64,000 nucleotides of DNA, taken from Malachius bipustulatus (lineage: Eukaryota; Arthropoda; Insecta; Coleoptera; Melyridae). The stretch covers positions 38,694,210-38,758,209 of the forward strand of contig OU342633.1 of assembly GCA_910589415.1 (NCBI GenBank), read 5' to 3'. Of this stretch, positions 1 through 10,500 are shown piece by piece. Each line of letters opens with the position of its first letter. Position 1 is the first letter of the stretch. Below the pieces are notes generated by a model that ran no database searches, had not been told where the DNA came from, and was given only the letters and a program-made list of their open reading frames with translations. The position numbers were made by a program, and so were the translations under genes.

Positions 1-164
1 AATCGCAAAATATCTCAAAAATAGCACGAGACTACGTGTAGGTTCGCTATTGGAGCATTATGTTCTCATGAACAACATGTGGATTCTCTGCAACAAATCT
101 CAAAATTGGCGGTTGGTGGATTGGCGTACACTGAATAGTCTCAGGAAATAAGTCTTACGGCAAT

Positions 165-398
165 TTAATCCACATCCCAACCAAATACTGCTGGAGTACC
201 AAGAGAATATTTGCTCAAAACTCCCAAATCTGGCTGTTTCATGGGTTCATGTACCCATTCAGGTATTGTGAAAGCGCTGAAGCGGAAAAGGTCATTTTCC
301 AAGAAAACAGCGTCCAATCTATGACTTTCCAACACCCAGTTCATAAAAATATTTAGATGTTCCTCATTTTGGGATTCCCCCACTATCGTAATGGTCAC
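165..398 (-). CDS. Small coding-like ORF of unknown function, possibly a terminal exon
   Basis: This reverse-strand reading frame encodes 77 residues, beginning at a GTG rather than an ATG and ending in the motif FGWDVD followed by TAA. The composition is balanced and protein-like, with WVLE, FRFSAF and IPEWVHEP, unlike the low-complexity ORFs common in this window. Upstream on the reverse strand the frame stays open for four more codons to a stop. A pyrimidine-rich stretch ending in AAG lies just before, so it could be an exon with its acceptor near position 411. No methionine start is in place, which favours an exon or a decayed fragment over a complete gene. I do not recognise the family; a transposon origin is equally possible. 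Confidence 0.3.
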   Translation of the reverse strand: MTITIVGESQNEEHLNIFMNWVLESHRLDAVFLENDLFRFSAFTIPEWVHEPMKQPDLGVLSKYSLGTPAVFGWDVD

Positions 399-1319
399 AT
401 GGTAAGAGTCGTCTTAGGAAGATTTGGGGGATTTTCGTGGTTTGGGGACAAAAGTGATATTTTGAGTGGTTCTGACGTTCTCCTACATTAATGGCACGAT
501 TCTTAAACACCTCAATAAATCATATTGAAAAGATATAAGCATTTGTTTTGGGCTAAATATTTTCTTAAGTATGAAATTCATAAATCATAAAAAATATGGA
601 AAACAATGACGTTTTCTGAACAACACAACCCTAATGCTATGATAAAAACAGATACATCGATGTTTCACTAGTTCCAGCTCATCAGTGATATTATTTTTAT
701 TGTATAAATATGAATGTGAAAGATATTATGAACACTAATAATAGAGTTCCATAACACAATATCGATTCATATTATGTATCTGTGAAAACTATTAAATACG
801 TGATAAAATATTTTCATGCAATCCCCGTATAACCAATTCGGTTTGAAATATTTGAAATATTTTCGATCAGCTTGTATAAAGTGCCGGTTACTGTTGCTTC
901 CGTTGGATTATTCTCCCAGAGATTGCCATTTCGAGGGGGAGATATTTAGGTCGCCTTGCCTTTATATCCCTTCATATGACTCGAGGTACCCTTTGACGCT
1001 TGTAGCCAGGACCTTCTAGCAATAAACCGCACCTTATAAGAATATATTGGCAAACTCTGTTAGGAAATCGATAGTATAAGTATTGTCCTGTCTCGGGGGC
1101 CTATCTATTTACGCATATTTTCCATTTTCCTGATGGAAAGTGGTATTTCCGGTTTCACCCTACCTTTCGACCTCAATATCCGGCTCAAGAAATCCTCGCC
1201 AGACCCTCGTCAGATTCATTTTCACTTTTTCATAAGATTCGACAAACAGACTGCACACGAGTATCGCTTGACTTATTAAAATTAAATCGGATTTCGGATT
1301 TTAACACTGTGAACTCATA
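399..1319. other. Intergenic AT-rich stretch, nothing recognised
   Basis: Only short ORFs without family resemblance. A moderately GC-richer patch around 900-1250 contains no motif I can name. Confidence 0.5.
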
Positions 1320-1320
1320 T

Positions 1321-1906
1321 ACAGAGTGTTGAAAAAGTCCCCGTGCCCGCCAATAATTCCTTGAAGTAATAGCTTTGAAAAAATATAAAAACAGGCCAAT
1401 TTTATGAATTAATTTACCTACTTTATTCTGGTGATGGAAAAAAGATTATACAGAGCGTTCTTTGGCTCAGTAATGACAATAATGTTTATTTTTTCAAACA
1501 GGACACTCTGTATATTATTGAATTTTCATCTTTCCTGAGAAAATGCAATAATTTTTTTTTTACAGTTGCAGTTTAAAAAGAGTAGTTTTTTGAGTTACGA
1601 GCGGAAAACGGCTTACATGTCCCGTTTTCTTTATTATGCATTATCCCATATTTTAAATAGAACTTTCATCATCCAGGGTGATGAAAAATCTGATAATTTT
1701 TTTTATACATTTTCTCAGGGAATATGAAAATACAATAAAATACAGGCTGTCCTATTAAAAAAAATAGACAATATAGTCATTAATGAACCAAGGAACACCC
1801 TGTATAAAAAAGTTTCACCTCAATAGAAAGTAAATTGACCTTTTTATCATTTCTTGCAAACCTCGAAATTTCAGGAATTTGTTGGGGAACCGGGACTTTT
1901 TCAACA
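1321..1906. mobile_element. Palindromic inverted-repeat element (family also at 39.5 kb)
   Basis: The left end (TTGAAAAAGTCCC from 1329) is matched in inverted orientation by the right end (GGGACTTTTTCAACA to 1906). The two halves stay complementary inward through CTGAGAAAATG and the ATACAG-type words near 1450-1500 and 1745-1805. No protein is encoded. The internal words TCTATT, AATAGACAA and CCAAGGAACA recur in the element at 39516-40045, so the two belong to one family. This is probably a non-autonomous foldback or MITE-type element; its superfamily is unclear. Confidence 0.6.
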
Positions 1907-2676
1907 ATTTTTTTTATTCAAGCATTTGTTTCTATGATTGCCTACTAACAATTCATTTGAAGTTGCAATTGACTATCGCTAACATTATCGAAGAGTCGTG
2001 AGTGTAAGTATTACTTCCAATCTTTCGTATGGTATGTATTGTGTGTCTCTGACTGATATGATATGTTGATGAGTCCATAATAAGAACGAAACGGTCCACT
2101 CAAGATAAATCTAATCTAATCTTATTCGTGGAATTGTCTTACCAAATAGGCAGGTACCATTTGAGCAAGCCGGAAAATTTTATGGTTACTCGATCTGCAG
2201 AAAAGTCACTCGAGCTTTGCCGATGCAAGTTAATACTCGAGAGCCACTGCAAAAAATATCCGGCTAAAGATGAGCTCTACTGGTTATTGTCCTCGAATGT
2301 TACAGAATGTATTGAAAACTGGGAATCTTACTTATTTTTATTTTTGTGTCACTCTATTGAAATGTTGAGATTATTATTGTGTAAAGAGTTTCTATTGCTG
2401 AAGGAACTGCAGCCGCTGCCAATGCTCTTCAAAGTAACTGACAGTGTTATTAAAAATTAGACTGGTCAGCCTCGTCGAGTACACCGGCGTCCTGAATATT
2501 GACAGCAAGAAACGAGCAAATCTATACAGGAGCCTTTCAGGTCTATATGATTTCAACTGATTATTAAAAGGGATCGGAAAGAAAATATTGTTCATCACAA
2601 AAGTATGCTCGAAAACTGAAGTTCCCACCTCTTAAAACCGAAATACGTCGCATTTAAAGAAATTTGTATTGTATTG
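1907..2676. other. Unassigned stretch
   Basis: Contains a 110-codon open frame at 2128-2460 that lacks family features and is overlapped by an equally long antisense frame. I see no supportable gene here. Confidence 0.45.
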
Positions 2677-3225
2677 TATCGGGTGTTCAATAATTAACAC
2701 GTCCCGAGTTGGCCTTGGTTACCGAAACGTATGTCATAACTTGATTTTATATTAATAGGAATAATAGACGTATTAGTAGACTAGTCTATTCGACTTTCTA
2801 TATGATTGTGATCCACTGTCACTGTTACTAACTGTAACTGTTAATCGTTTTAAGTTGTTTCAAAATAACGTTAATTTTACTGACAGTTGTTAGTTAGTCT
2901 CAAATCGTCGGTATTTCAGTTGTGACTCTAAATTATTCAGTAGACATGCGTCAAATAGTCGTAAACAGGGTTTCTCGCCATGGGTATCTTAAAGTAACAG
3001 GTTATTTTGGATCGTTGCTACTCCCTAATTCAGTTGAGCTCAATGAAATCATGTGAGAGCAATAGTTGAAAGTTATTTTCGCAATGGGAGTAAACTTCAT
3101 ATAATATAGACGTTGTTCTCTTTAGATTTGTCTGGAATAATTATCATGTGGTGGAACCCAAGAATTACTTCTAGTTCCTCATAAAACTCAGTGCTTGAAT
3201 GGAATGTTTCTATATGAACTTGCTT
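2677..3225 (+). repeat. Dispersed repeat, left part, split by a LINE
   Basis: Begins TATCGGGTGTTCA and shares diverged sequence with the reverse complement of 37800-38271, including AGTAGACTAGTCTATTCGA and the run of ACTGTAACTGTTA-type words. It is interrupted at 3225 by a LINE and resumes at 5040. The terminal word TATCGGGTGTTCA is reminiscent of TA-targeting DNA transposons, but no transposase is visible. Confidence 0.6.
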
Positions 3226-5039
3226 GCGGAGTCCTATCTCCGTTGCTGTGGGATATGGTGGTGGATGACCTGCTCATCAAGCTAAACAACAAAGGTTATT
3301 ATACCCAAGGCTATGCGGATGACATAGTCATACTGGTCATGGGGAAATACACTAAAACCATCTCAGAGCTCATGCAAGGGGCTCTGAATATCGTGGAGGA
3401 ATGGTGCCTCGGGGCGAAGCTTCGCGTAAACCCTGTCAAAACGGCACTGGTCCCCTTCACCAAAAGAAGCAAGATGGAGGAATTAACCCCACCCATCTTC
3501 TTCAATGAACGGCTGCAGGTGAACGACCGGGTCAAATATCTGGGAATAACCCTGGATGCAAAACTGACCTGGAATCTTCACCTGCAGAAAGCGATTAATA
3601 AAAGTAAAATGGCACTGATGGCTTGTAGAAGGTCATTCAGTAAAACATGGGAACTGAAACCACGCATGGTACATTGGCTGTATATTGCCGTGGTCAGGCC
3701 CATACTAACATATGGCTGTTTAGTCTGGTGGCCAAAGATCGACCAGAAACAAGCCATTATGAAAATTCAAAGTGTTCAAAGGCTTGCATGCTTAGGCATC
3801 ACGGGAGCCATGAACACTACATCAACGACAGCACTGGAGGCCATACTTGACCTGCCTCCTCTTGACATTCATATTAAGAGCGAGGCACGATTGGGCGCCT
3901 ACAGGCTGAAACAAAACCAAAACTGGGATAAACCTGGGAAAACCGGGCATTCCAGAATAACTGATATCATCGCAGATCCTATCCTGGAAATGCAATCCGA
4001 TGGTATGAGTACTACGATATCATTTGTAAAACCATTCAAGGTTCTAATGGACTGGAAAGAATGGCAACAAATGGAACACCTGTGCCTGAAAAAAGGGTTG
4101 GTCTGGTACACTGACGGTTCAAAGACAGGGACAGGTACCGGAGCTGGAGTGCATGGGGTGGTCCCCGGATGCAATATTTACGTGCCACTGGGGACTCATG
4201 CCAGCATCTTCCAGGCCGAAATAAATGCAATTAGGCTATGCGTTGGAGAGAATACCAGAAGGAACTATCGAGGTAGGGAAATCTACATCCTCTCCGACAG
4301 TCAGGCTAGCCTGAAAGCCCTTGCAGCTTATGAAATCAGATCAAAACTGGTCTGGGAATGCCTGCAAGACCTCATTGACTTAGCCAGGTGTAACGTGGTG
4401 ACACTAGTTTGGGTTCCGGGTCACCGTGGGACGCCTGGTAATGAGGCTGCAGATCAACTAGCCAAGAAAGGCGCTGGGATAAACTACACTGGGCCCGAAC
4501 CAGTGTTTGGCATCCCAAAGAACACTGTACGCGGGGCGGTGGCTCAGTGGATAAGAACACAACATAGAGCACATTGGAACCGTATAACAGGAAACAAACA
4601 TGGTAAGGTGATGATCAAGGAGCCCTCTCAAAACTTTGCCAGACAGATACTGCAACTAAATAGAATGCAGATCAGAACGGTGGTGGGTCTTCTCACAGGA
4701 CACTGCCACCTAAGAGTACACCTACATAAACTGGGGATATACAGAGAAGACCCAATTTGTAGACTCTGCAATGAAGAAGACGAGACAGCTTCTCATGTGA
4801 TATTCGAGTGTCCAGCACTCGCACGAACGCGCTATGCGGTCCTGGGACCAATCAGTCCCGGGAGCCATCTGGCGGTAAAAACCTTGGTTAGCGGGCTGCT
4901 AAACCTTGTCAAAGGAACGGAGCTCTTCTAATCAAGGAGAATCTAAATGTGAGAAATACAATAAGCCCGCTGGCTTCAGTGTTTGGGACCTAATAAACCA
5001 TCTCTCACATTTAGTTAAAATACCAATACCAAATACCAA
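3226..5039 (+). mobile_element. 5'-truncated non-LTR retrotransposon with 14-bp target duplication
   Basis: The element is bounded by the direct repeat ATATGAACTTGCTT (3212-3225 and 5040-5053). Sequence begins mid reverse transcriptase and ends in an ATACCAA-type 3' repeat tail (about 5017-5039). This is the classic outcome of target-primed reverse transcription that stopped early. Flanking DNA on both sides is the dispersed repeat also found at 37.8-38.3 kb, which shows the pre-insertion continuity. A 12-nt complementary pair (CTAAATGTGAGA near 4944 and TCTCACATTTAG near 5002) could form a hairpin in the 3' untranslated region. Confidence 0.85.
3228..4931 (+). CDS. LINE ORF2 C-terminal part: reverse transcriptase palm, RNase H, zinc knuckle (5'-truncated)
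   Basis: An uninterrupted frame encodes the later half of a LINE polyprotein. In order it contains the GVLSPLLW segment just before the palm, the catalytic box YADD (codons about 3312-3323), and a thumb with WCLGAKLRVNP and LGITLD. An RNase H domain follows, with YTDGS, QAEINAI, LSDSQAS and the PGHRGTPGNEAAD helix. A C-terminal knuckle C-x2-C-x8-H-x4-C lies near 4759-4812. RNase H plus this knuckle points to the I/R1/LOA group rather than jockey or CR1. The endonuclease and RT fingers are missing because of 5' truncation, so the first ATG at 3195 lies in flanking DNA and is not a real start. The absence of stops suggests a fairly recent insertion. It is not expected to be functional alone. 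Confidence 0.9.
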   Translation, partial: GVLSPLLWDMVVDDLLIKLNNKGYYTQGYADDIVILVMGKYTKTISELMQGALNIVEEWCLGAKLRVNPVKTALVPFTKRSKMEELTPPIFFNERLQVNDRVKYLGITLDAKLTWNLHLQKAINKSKMALMACRRSFSKTWELKPRMVHWLYIAVVRPILTYGCLVWWPKIDQKQAIMKIQSVQRLACLGITGAMNTTSTTALEAILDLPPLDIHIKSEARLGAYRLKQNQNWDKPGKTGHSRITDIIADPILEMQSDGMSTTISFVKPFKVLMDWKEWQQMEHLCLKKGLVWYTDGSKTGTGTGAGVHGVVPGCNIYVPLGTHASIFQAEINAIRLCVGENTRRNYRGREIYILSDSQASLKALAAYEIRSKLVWECLQDLIDLARCNVVTLVWVPGHRGTPGNEAADQLAKKGAGINYTGPEPVFGIPKNTVRGAVAQWIRTQHRAHWNRITGNKHGKVMIKEPSQNFARQILQLNRMQIRTVVGLLTGHCHLRVHLHKLGIYREDPICRLCNEEDETASHVIFECPALARTRYAVLGPISPGSHLAVKTLVSGLLNLVKGTELF

Positions 5040-5290
5040 ATATGAACTTGCTTACAAGCTTCTTAAAGGTGCTCATTTTTGCCAATATCCAGTGATATAG
5101 CAGTGAAACTACATATAACAACTTCGCTACATTCCTGGCAGGTAACATTTTTGTCAATAGTTGTCCCAAAACTTACAGTTTTCACCAAGACGTTTTTGCA
5201 GGTTTAGGGTGGCTTAGAATATCGTGCAGGTCAGTTCCTAGATTTACAGAACAAGGATTTGTTGGCTTAACAACTTCCGAAGCAACCGAT
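5040..5290 (+). repeat. Dispersed repeat, right part
   Basis: Continues the repeat interrupted by the LINE. TTTACAGAACAAGGAT followed by CAACTTCC matches the reverse complement of 37.80-37.87 kb. It starts with the second copy of the LINE target duplication. Confidence 0.5.
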
Positions 5291-5378
5291 TTGGTGAAAG
5301 AGATCTATGAAGATCGCCTTATCTCTCGTAATTTTCTTTTTTTTTTATCGAAAATGCACATGCACTGCAGGGAAATTC

Positions 5379-5640
5379 CTATGACGCTCTGGGAGCGGTG
5401 CATGAGCGGAGATATCGATTCACGTTGACCTTGAATCTCTGTAAGTTGTATACTTCGGGAAACACGCCCTTTGGAATGCTCTCCAAAGTGATGCGGTTCT
5501 GTACATAAAAGAAGTCTGAAATAGGGTGGTACGAGGTGTAACGAGCTGAACCTGATACGGATGAGCGTCTGCGGCTCGACGTGTATATCTGCCCGGTCTT
5601 GTTCTTGGTGGGATCTAGCGGGCCACGTCTTTTGAACACC
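5379..5640 (-). pseudogene. Jockey/CR1-like reverse transcriptase C-terminal remnant
   Basis: On the reverse strand one frame carries YRTASLW and the next frame carries the characteristic tail PKGVFPEVYNLQRFK-VNRYL, typical of the last residues of RNase H-less insect LINE reverse transcriptases. The two parts lie in different frames, so at least one frameshift has occurred. Only about 85 codons remain. The rest of ORF2 is not visible to the right of 5640. I infer a short, old, 5'-truncated copy. Confidence 0.6.
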
Positions 5641-7539
5641 TTCCATTAAAATATCTGTAAAACAGACTCAGGTCAGCTACTCTTCTTCGATGTTCGAGAG
5701 TGTCTAATTTTTTTTTCAAATCTGGAATATACCGATACCTTAGCCAGCCAGATTTTGCAAGCTCAAATGTAATTTCTTTCTTTGCATTTACATTGAGGAA
5801 TCGATATTCTATGTGAGACTGTAAACGAAGTCAAGTTAAGTAATCGAGAGGAGAAGTTCGTTGAGATTTACAATAGACCGGGGGAACAGTTACATGCAGA
5901 GTGCCTTTAGTTAAGCGAGAAACCGTGTATCAAAATGTATCCAGGAGAATCCTTAAATTAATTAATTGTTTTTTTTTTCATTTTTGTCTTTTATAAAAAT
6001 GTCGATAAAGTGCCTATTTTATTAACCTTCTGTCAGTTTTAAAGAGTGGATTAAGTTGAGACAAACCTCTTTGTGTCAGGGCCTACTCTAAAACGGATTT
6101 GTTTTCGTTACTTTCACTCTATGTCGACGGTGTTGTTGTTGCCAGATCTTTTAAATGCTTGGTTATCTGGAATAATTCATATGAGAATCTGTCCAGTTCA
6201 ATGTATGCCACTCTGGCAACGTTTCGAGCAGGCAATTCAGCGCCGGTCGACTCCCCAACAGACCAGCTAGAGGACTCTGATTTTGACCTTCAAGAGGGTG
6301 TTCTTTTTCAGAAACTTGAAAGTAGGACTCATTATCATTCTTATAATAACGCTTTTAGTCTTCTTGTTTTTGCAATAATGTAAGCGTAGTCATTTCTTAA
6401 TAATATCCCCTCATACTAATAATTTATCACATCCGTTTATCCGTTGAAGCGTCTAAGAAAAGTAAAGTTGGATTTCTCGGCGGGTAACAGCTTTTTTCCA
6501 CACACTCTTTTGCATGTAGCAAAAAAGTGCGAGTTATGAGCTCTAAGCAAGGGTGCCTATATTAGTGAATCCGAGAGGAGAGAACTTTGCGAATGTGGTA
6601 TTAATCTACCCCCAGATTAGTTTATTTTGCTTACAACTTTGAGAGAGGAAAGTTTTCAGTTACCGAAGGGTTGAAGTGGGGCTATACCTTGTAATATAAA
6701 TACAGCCACCGATGGTTATCAGGATATTAATATTTAGTCAATAGATGATGCTATTAAGGCATGATCTGCTTAGTTAAAATCTCGGAGATTCCACGGGAGA
6801 GCACTATATTAAAACTAGGATTTAACATGCTGAGCACGCAAATATTGCACCATTATTAGAGCCGATCTCATAACTTAGCTCTATAGGTTTTGGGAAAATT
6901 AATTAAGTTTAGTAATAAAATAAAATTGCATTATTTTTCATATTATCATCTAAGGCATAGAAAGGAATTTGATGGAAAGTTTTATAGGTACACTCACGAT
7001 GCAGAAACAAAAAAAATTCAAAATTTGGATTAAAAAATTGATAAAATTTTACATTTTTTTGAAAGATGGATTCCAGTAATCTTTCTCTACTACGCGATAG
7101 TTAAAAAAAAACAACAACAATAAATGTTAGGAAGTAGAAAATACGTTTTATAGAATTATTATTAACAGAAAATTATAACGTGATTGTTTATTTAGTTGCT
7201 TAAATGAAGGGCACTCTTTGTGAGATCTCCGAGGTAAATACAGCCGCACTCCTTACACTAAAAGGGTTATATGTCCTGAGACTTTCCTGGATCATTGCGG
7301 ATGTGCAACAGTCAAATAATTAACCTGTCTCCATGTAAGCTCAACAAAGGAGGTGATCAGTTCAAACGTTACGGCATGAGGACCATGGAGACCCGAATAA
7401 GCAGATTACCAAGAATTTCGACGAGGAATACTTCTTGCAGAGTTAATATTGATTGATTATTTCCGATATGTACATTGAAATATCATGAAATAATACTAGT
7501 AATTTGGTCTTCTAGAATCACAACCTGATAAATGTACTT
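5641..7539. other. Unassigned AT-rich stretch
   Basis: Only short overlapping ORFs without motifs (for example 6073-6383). No repeats with clear boundaries or splice-supported exons were recognised. Confidence 0.45.
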
Positions 7540-7983
7540 ACCTCAGAAATGTCAGAAATGTAGCAACAGCTGAGTGGGACGCCATTTCTGCTATGCCAAA
7601 AAAAATAGGCAGACGATTATATCGTATTACGCATGAGATTGAAAATGTACATAGATTTTGTCATTTCATGACGAAAATGTTGTTTTGAGACATTTTGCGC
7701 ATAGGTACCATAAAGCTGGGTGCATTTTTGAAAATGTCAAAAATTTAGCAGACGCCTGTATTATAGCAACACGGTTCATTTTTTTTTCACTTTTTGTATG
7801 ATTGCCGGCATGACCAAAATACTGTTTTCAGGCATTTTACGCGTAACATATCGTCTGGGCCATTTTTTAGAAAGTCAAAAAATTCCGTCAAACTGGTAAT
7901 ATAGCAACCCGGTTCAATATTTTACCTTCTTGTATGGCTTTTTTTCTTCTTCCGGAATGACCAAAATAATGTTTTTCAAAGAC
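7540..7983. repeat. Diverged tandem repeat, period about 145 bp, roughly three copies
   Basis: Successive units share ATTTTGCGC/ATTTTACGCG, AAAATGTCAAAAATT, TAGCAACACGG/TAGCAACCCGG and ATGACCAAAAT-A-TGTTTT. Clear unit borders fall near 7691, 7834 and 7981; the first unit is more decayed. No coding capacity. Confidence 0.6.
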
Positions 7984-8414
7984 ATTTATTTTCGATGTCG
8001 CATATAATCCCAGAAACGAAAATAACGTTCCGAAGTCGCACGTCAAACACCACGGCGCATATTACGCCCCCATCTTGATCGTGATCTGGAAAGTGATTTC
8101 AACAACGACGACGATGATTATGAGTGACAGTGACTAAAAACACACACACATCTCAGATTTTATAATTCTTATACATGCAGATCTTAATAATTTGAGGGTA
8201 GCAGCTTATTCATTGGCTTGCAAGTTGCAATTAGCCACCTCAGTACGGTTACTAAATGATTTCAGAGTATCGAAAAGTTGTCTGATTAGTAAGGTGCTAC
8301 ACAGAATTTGTCTGAGATAAATTTTTTCTACATCTGAACCACAAATTTTATCACGTCCAACAATTTTCAGACGAGTTTGTTTTTTCATCAACTGACTTAA
8401 TTTCACTCGTGAAG

Positions 8415-8680
8415 AAGATTTTCAGACGTCTTGCTATGATATTTTTTTTGTCTCATTTTTTTTAAGTGCTTTTTGAGTCTCCTGGGTACGCCCTATGCTG
8501 CTGACGTCTGAAAAATGTGTTTTCATTATCTCAGAGCTATCTATCCTTCAACTACATTCTGAAAATCAGACGGATTGCTATGATACAGTTTGGTAATTTT
8601 TTTTTACATTTTTGAAAATTTTGTCAGGTCAGACGATACGCGAAAAATGTCTGATACTGCGATTTTTGGATGCAGGATAA
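8415..8680. repeat. Second tandem pair with period about 144 bp
   Basis: TCAGACG-x-TTGCTATGATA occurs near 8421 and again near 8566, each followed by a T-run. The word order (CAGACG, GCTAT, T-run) resembles the units at 7540-7983, so both may derive from one array. Confidence 0.4.
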
Positions 8681-9120
8681 TCGAATCTACCAATTTGATG
8701 CGCTTTTTGCCGTATTGCAATGAGACAAAAATTTTGGTCGTGGTCTCTCGAACTAACAAGGTGGGGGTTCAAAAGGTCAGTCGTCCAAACAATCGTAGAA
8801 TCAAATGTAATGCAGTCGTGTAATTTCGCCTTCATTTTACAATAATCATTAAATAGAAATAGGTTCAATTTTATAAAAGTCAAATAATAATTATTTCCGA
8901 TCAATTCAGTAAAATAAAACACGCATTAAATTTTGTAAATAAGAACGGTTGTTGTTAAAATTCATGAAGTTTTGAGATTTTTTATGCATTCGTATATTTT
9001 GGTGGTACCTAATTTGGTGCATTTTAGAGTCATTTCACGACAATAATCAACCCAGAGGTAGCGTAAAAACGCCGGTCGCCGTTTTTTCTTCACGATAGCA
9101 ACCGAAAAATAAGATAGGGA
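8681..9120. other. Unassigned stretch
   Basis: Two convergent ORFs of 70-97 codons without family features; nothing supportable. Confidence 0.4.
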
Positions 9121-10500
9121 GAGTATAAATTCGGGCAGATTGGAACCATCACTCTCTTTCTCCGACGACGTCTCCATGAGCTGCTAGCCGTGAAACCGTT
9201 TGAAATAGAATAGAGTCCTGTTAGTTTATCCAGAGTTTCCGCTGTTAGTCCTCTTTCTCCGACGACGTTTCAACAAGCTACCAGCCGTGAACCGTAGAAC
9301 TAGAGTAGAGTCCCACTGTGAACCAGATTTTTTGTTTGAGTTATTGAGAAGACCCCTCGTGTGTTTCGTAGCCGCCAGTCAACCGATACCTAGGTAGGTG
9401 CCCGATTTAATTTACGTAGTCTTCCGCAGATATGCCCTGTTCATACCCGCTTCCCGATCACTGCCGACGCCCATCGCCACCCTCGAAGGTCATAAAAAGG
9501 TCCGCTAGTACTTGAAGACGTAGGACAAGCAGTAAAAGCGGTTTCCCCTATGACTGGGAACTGGGAAGCTGAGACCGGCGATTACTCCCGTACCTAGAAT
9601 ATTTCCTTCATAGTCAGCTCTCCTAGATCTCACACCACGCTCCCGAACCGTAGTCCGAATAATTAAGTAACCGTATGCAGCTCGTAGGCATTTTCCACCT
9701 TGAATTCAAATATCATTTTAGTTGAACCAGTTACGTTAGGCCAGTCATAATTTTGTACGTTGATCTCGCCCACTCTCACATATCCGTTGATTCCTGGTAA
9801 GGGTTATTTCTCACTACAGCCCCACAGAACATAGAGTCACCCCCGCACAGGTTATTTGGTTTATTAAATTTTATATTTTAGTTTCCTGTTTATCGAATTT
9901 CATTGCCGGTTAATTTATTGTTAGAATTGATAATATTATTTTCTGGAAATAAAACATTATTATTAGCTATAACTGAATCAGTGTTGTCATTTTCCGAGAT
10001 AAGTGTATCATTTTCCTATTATTCCACGTCATTCATAATTGCAATTTATTTAATAAACGTCCCGTATTCTGAGATTCCCAAACCATCGCATAAATATAAG
10101 CCTCGTTCATCTGTGCCTACCGTTAGCACTTGCACCAGCACCAGTACCGTGCATTCGACTCTCCAACCGCCCGTCACGCAGAGCGCCCAGGCCGCCGGCA
10201 GAAATACGTAGGTAGGTACAGCAACCTGCCGCCACCAGCACCAGCACCGATCCCGCATCAACTCGCTTACAGCTTCGCTCTTTTAAGGGGAGGCCGGTAC
10301 TCTTCGAGGAGGCGCCTAAAGACCGCTCTCCCGAACACCATTCAACCGACCCCTGGCTTTCCTCTCTTCTCCATTGAGCTGCCCTAGGGACAAGGATACG
10401 ATAAACGAATCAATTCATGTGACCTGAGGTAATTGGGAATAAAATTAGCGAGAAGAATTCCCCGGGGGAGCACACCTCCAGAAAAAAGCTGGCGCCCGAG
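9121..10500 (+). other. Possible LTR/leader remains of an LTR retrotransposon
   Basis: GTATAAA at about 9123 followed about 25 bp later by TCACTCTC looks like a core promoter. A roughly 100-bp imperfect duplication follows (CTCTTTCTCCGACGACGT at about 9151 and 9250). AATAAA words occur near 9946. The stretch ends at TGGCGCCCGAG (10490-10500), which would pair with the 3' end of a tRNA ending CGGGCGCCA, a primer-site-like match of about 10 nt. Clear TG...CA LTR edges and a second copy were not found. Part of this could equally be a host promoter or exon region. Low confidence. Confidence 0.3.

Noticed and set aside
3195..3227. ATG at 3195 as the start of the LINE protein
   Set aside because: It lies in the flanking repeat and target duplication; the element begins at 3226.
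9903..10387. Forward ORFs of 85-102 codons
   Set aside because: Two overlapping frames with S/T/P-rich content but no domain, splice or start support.
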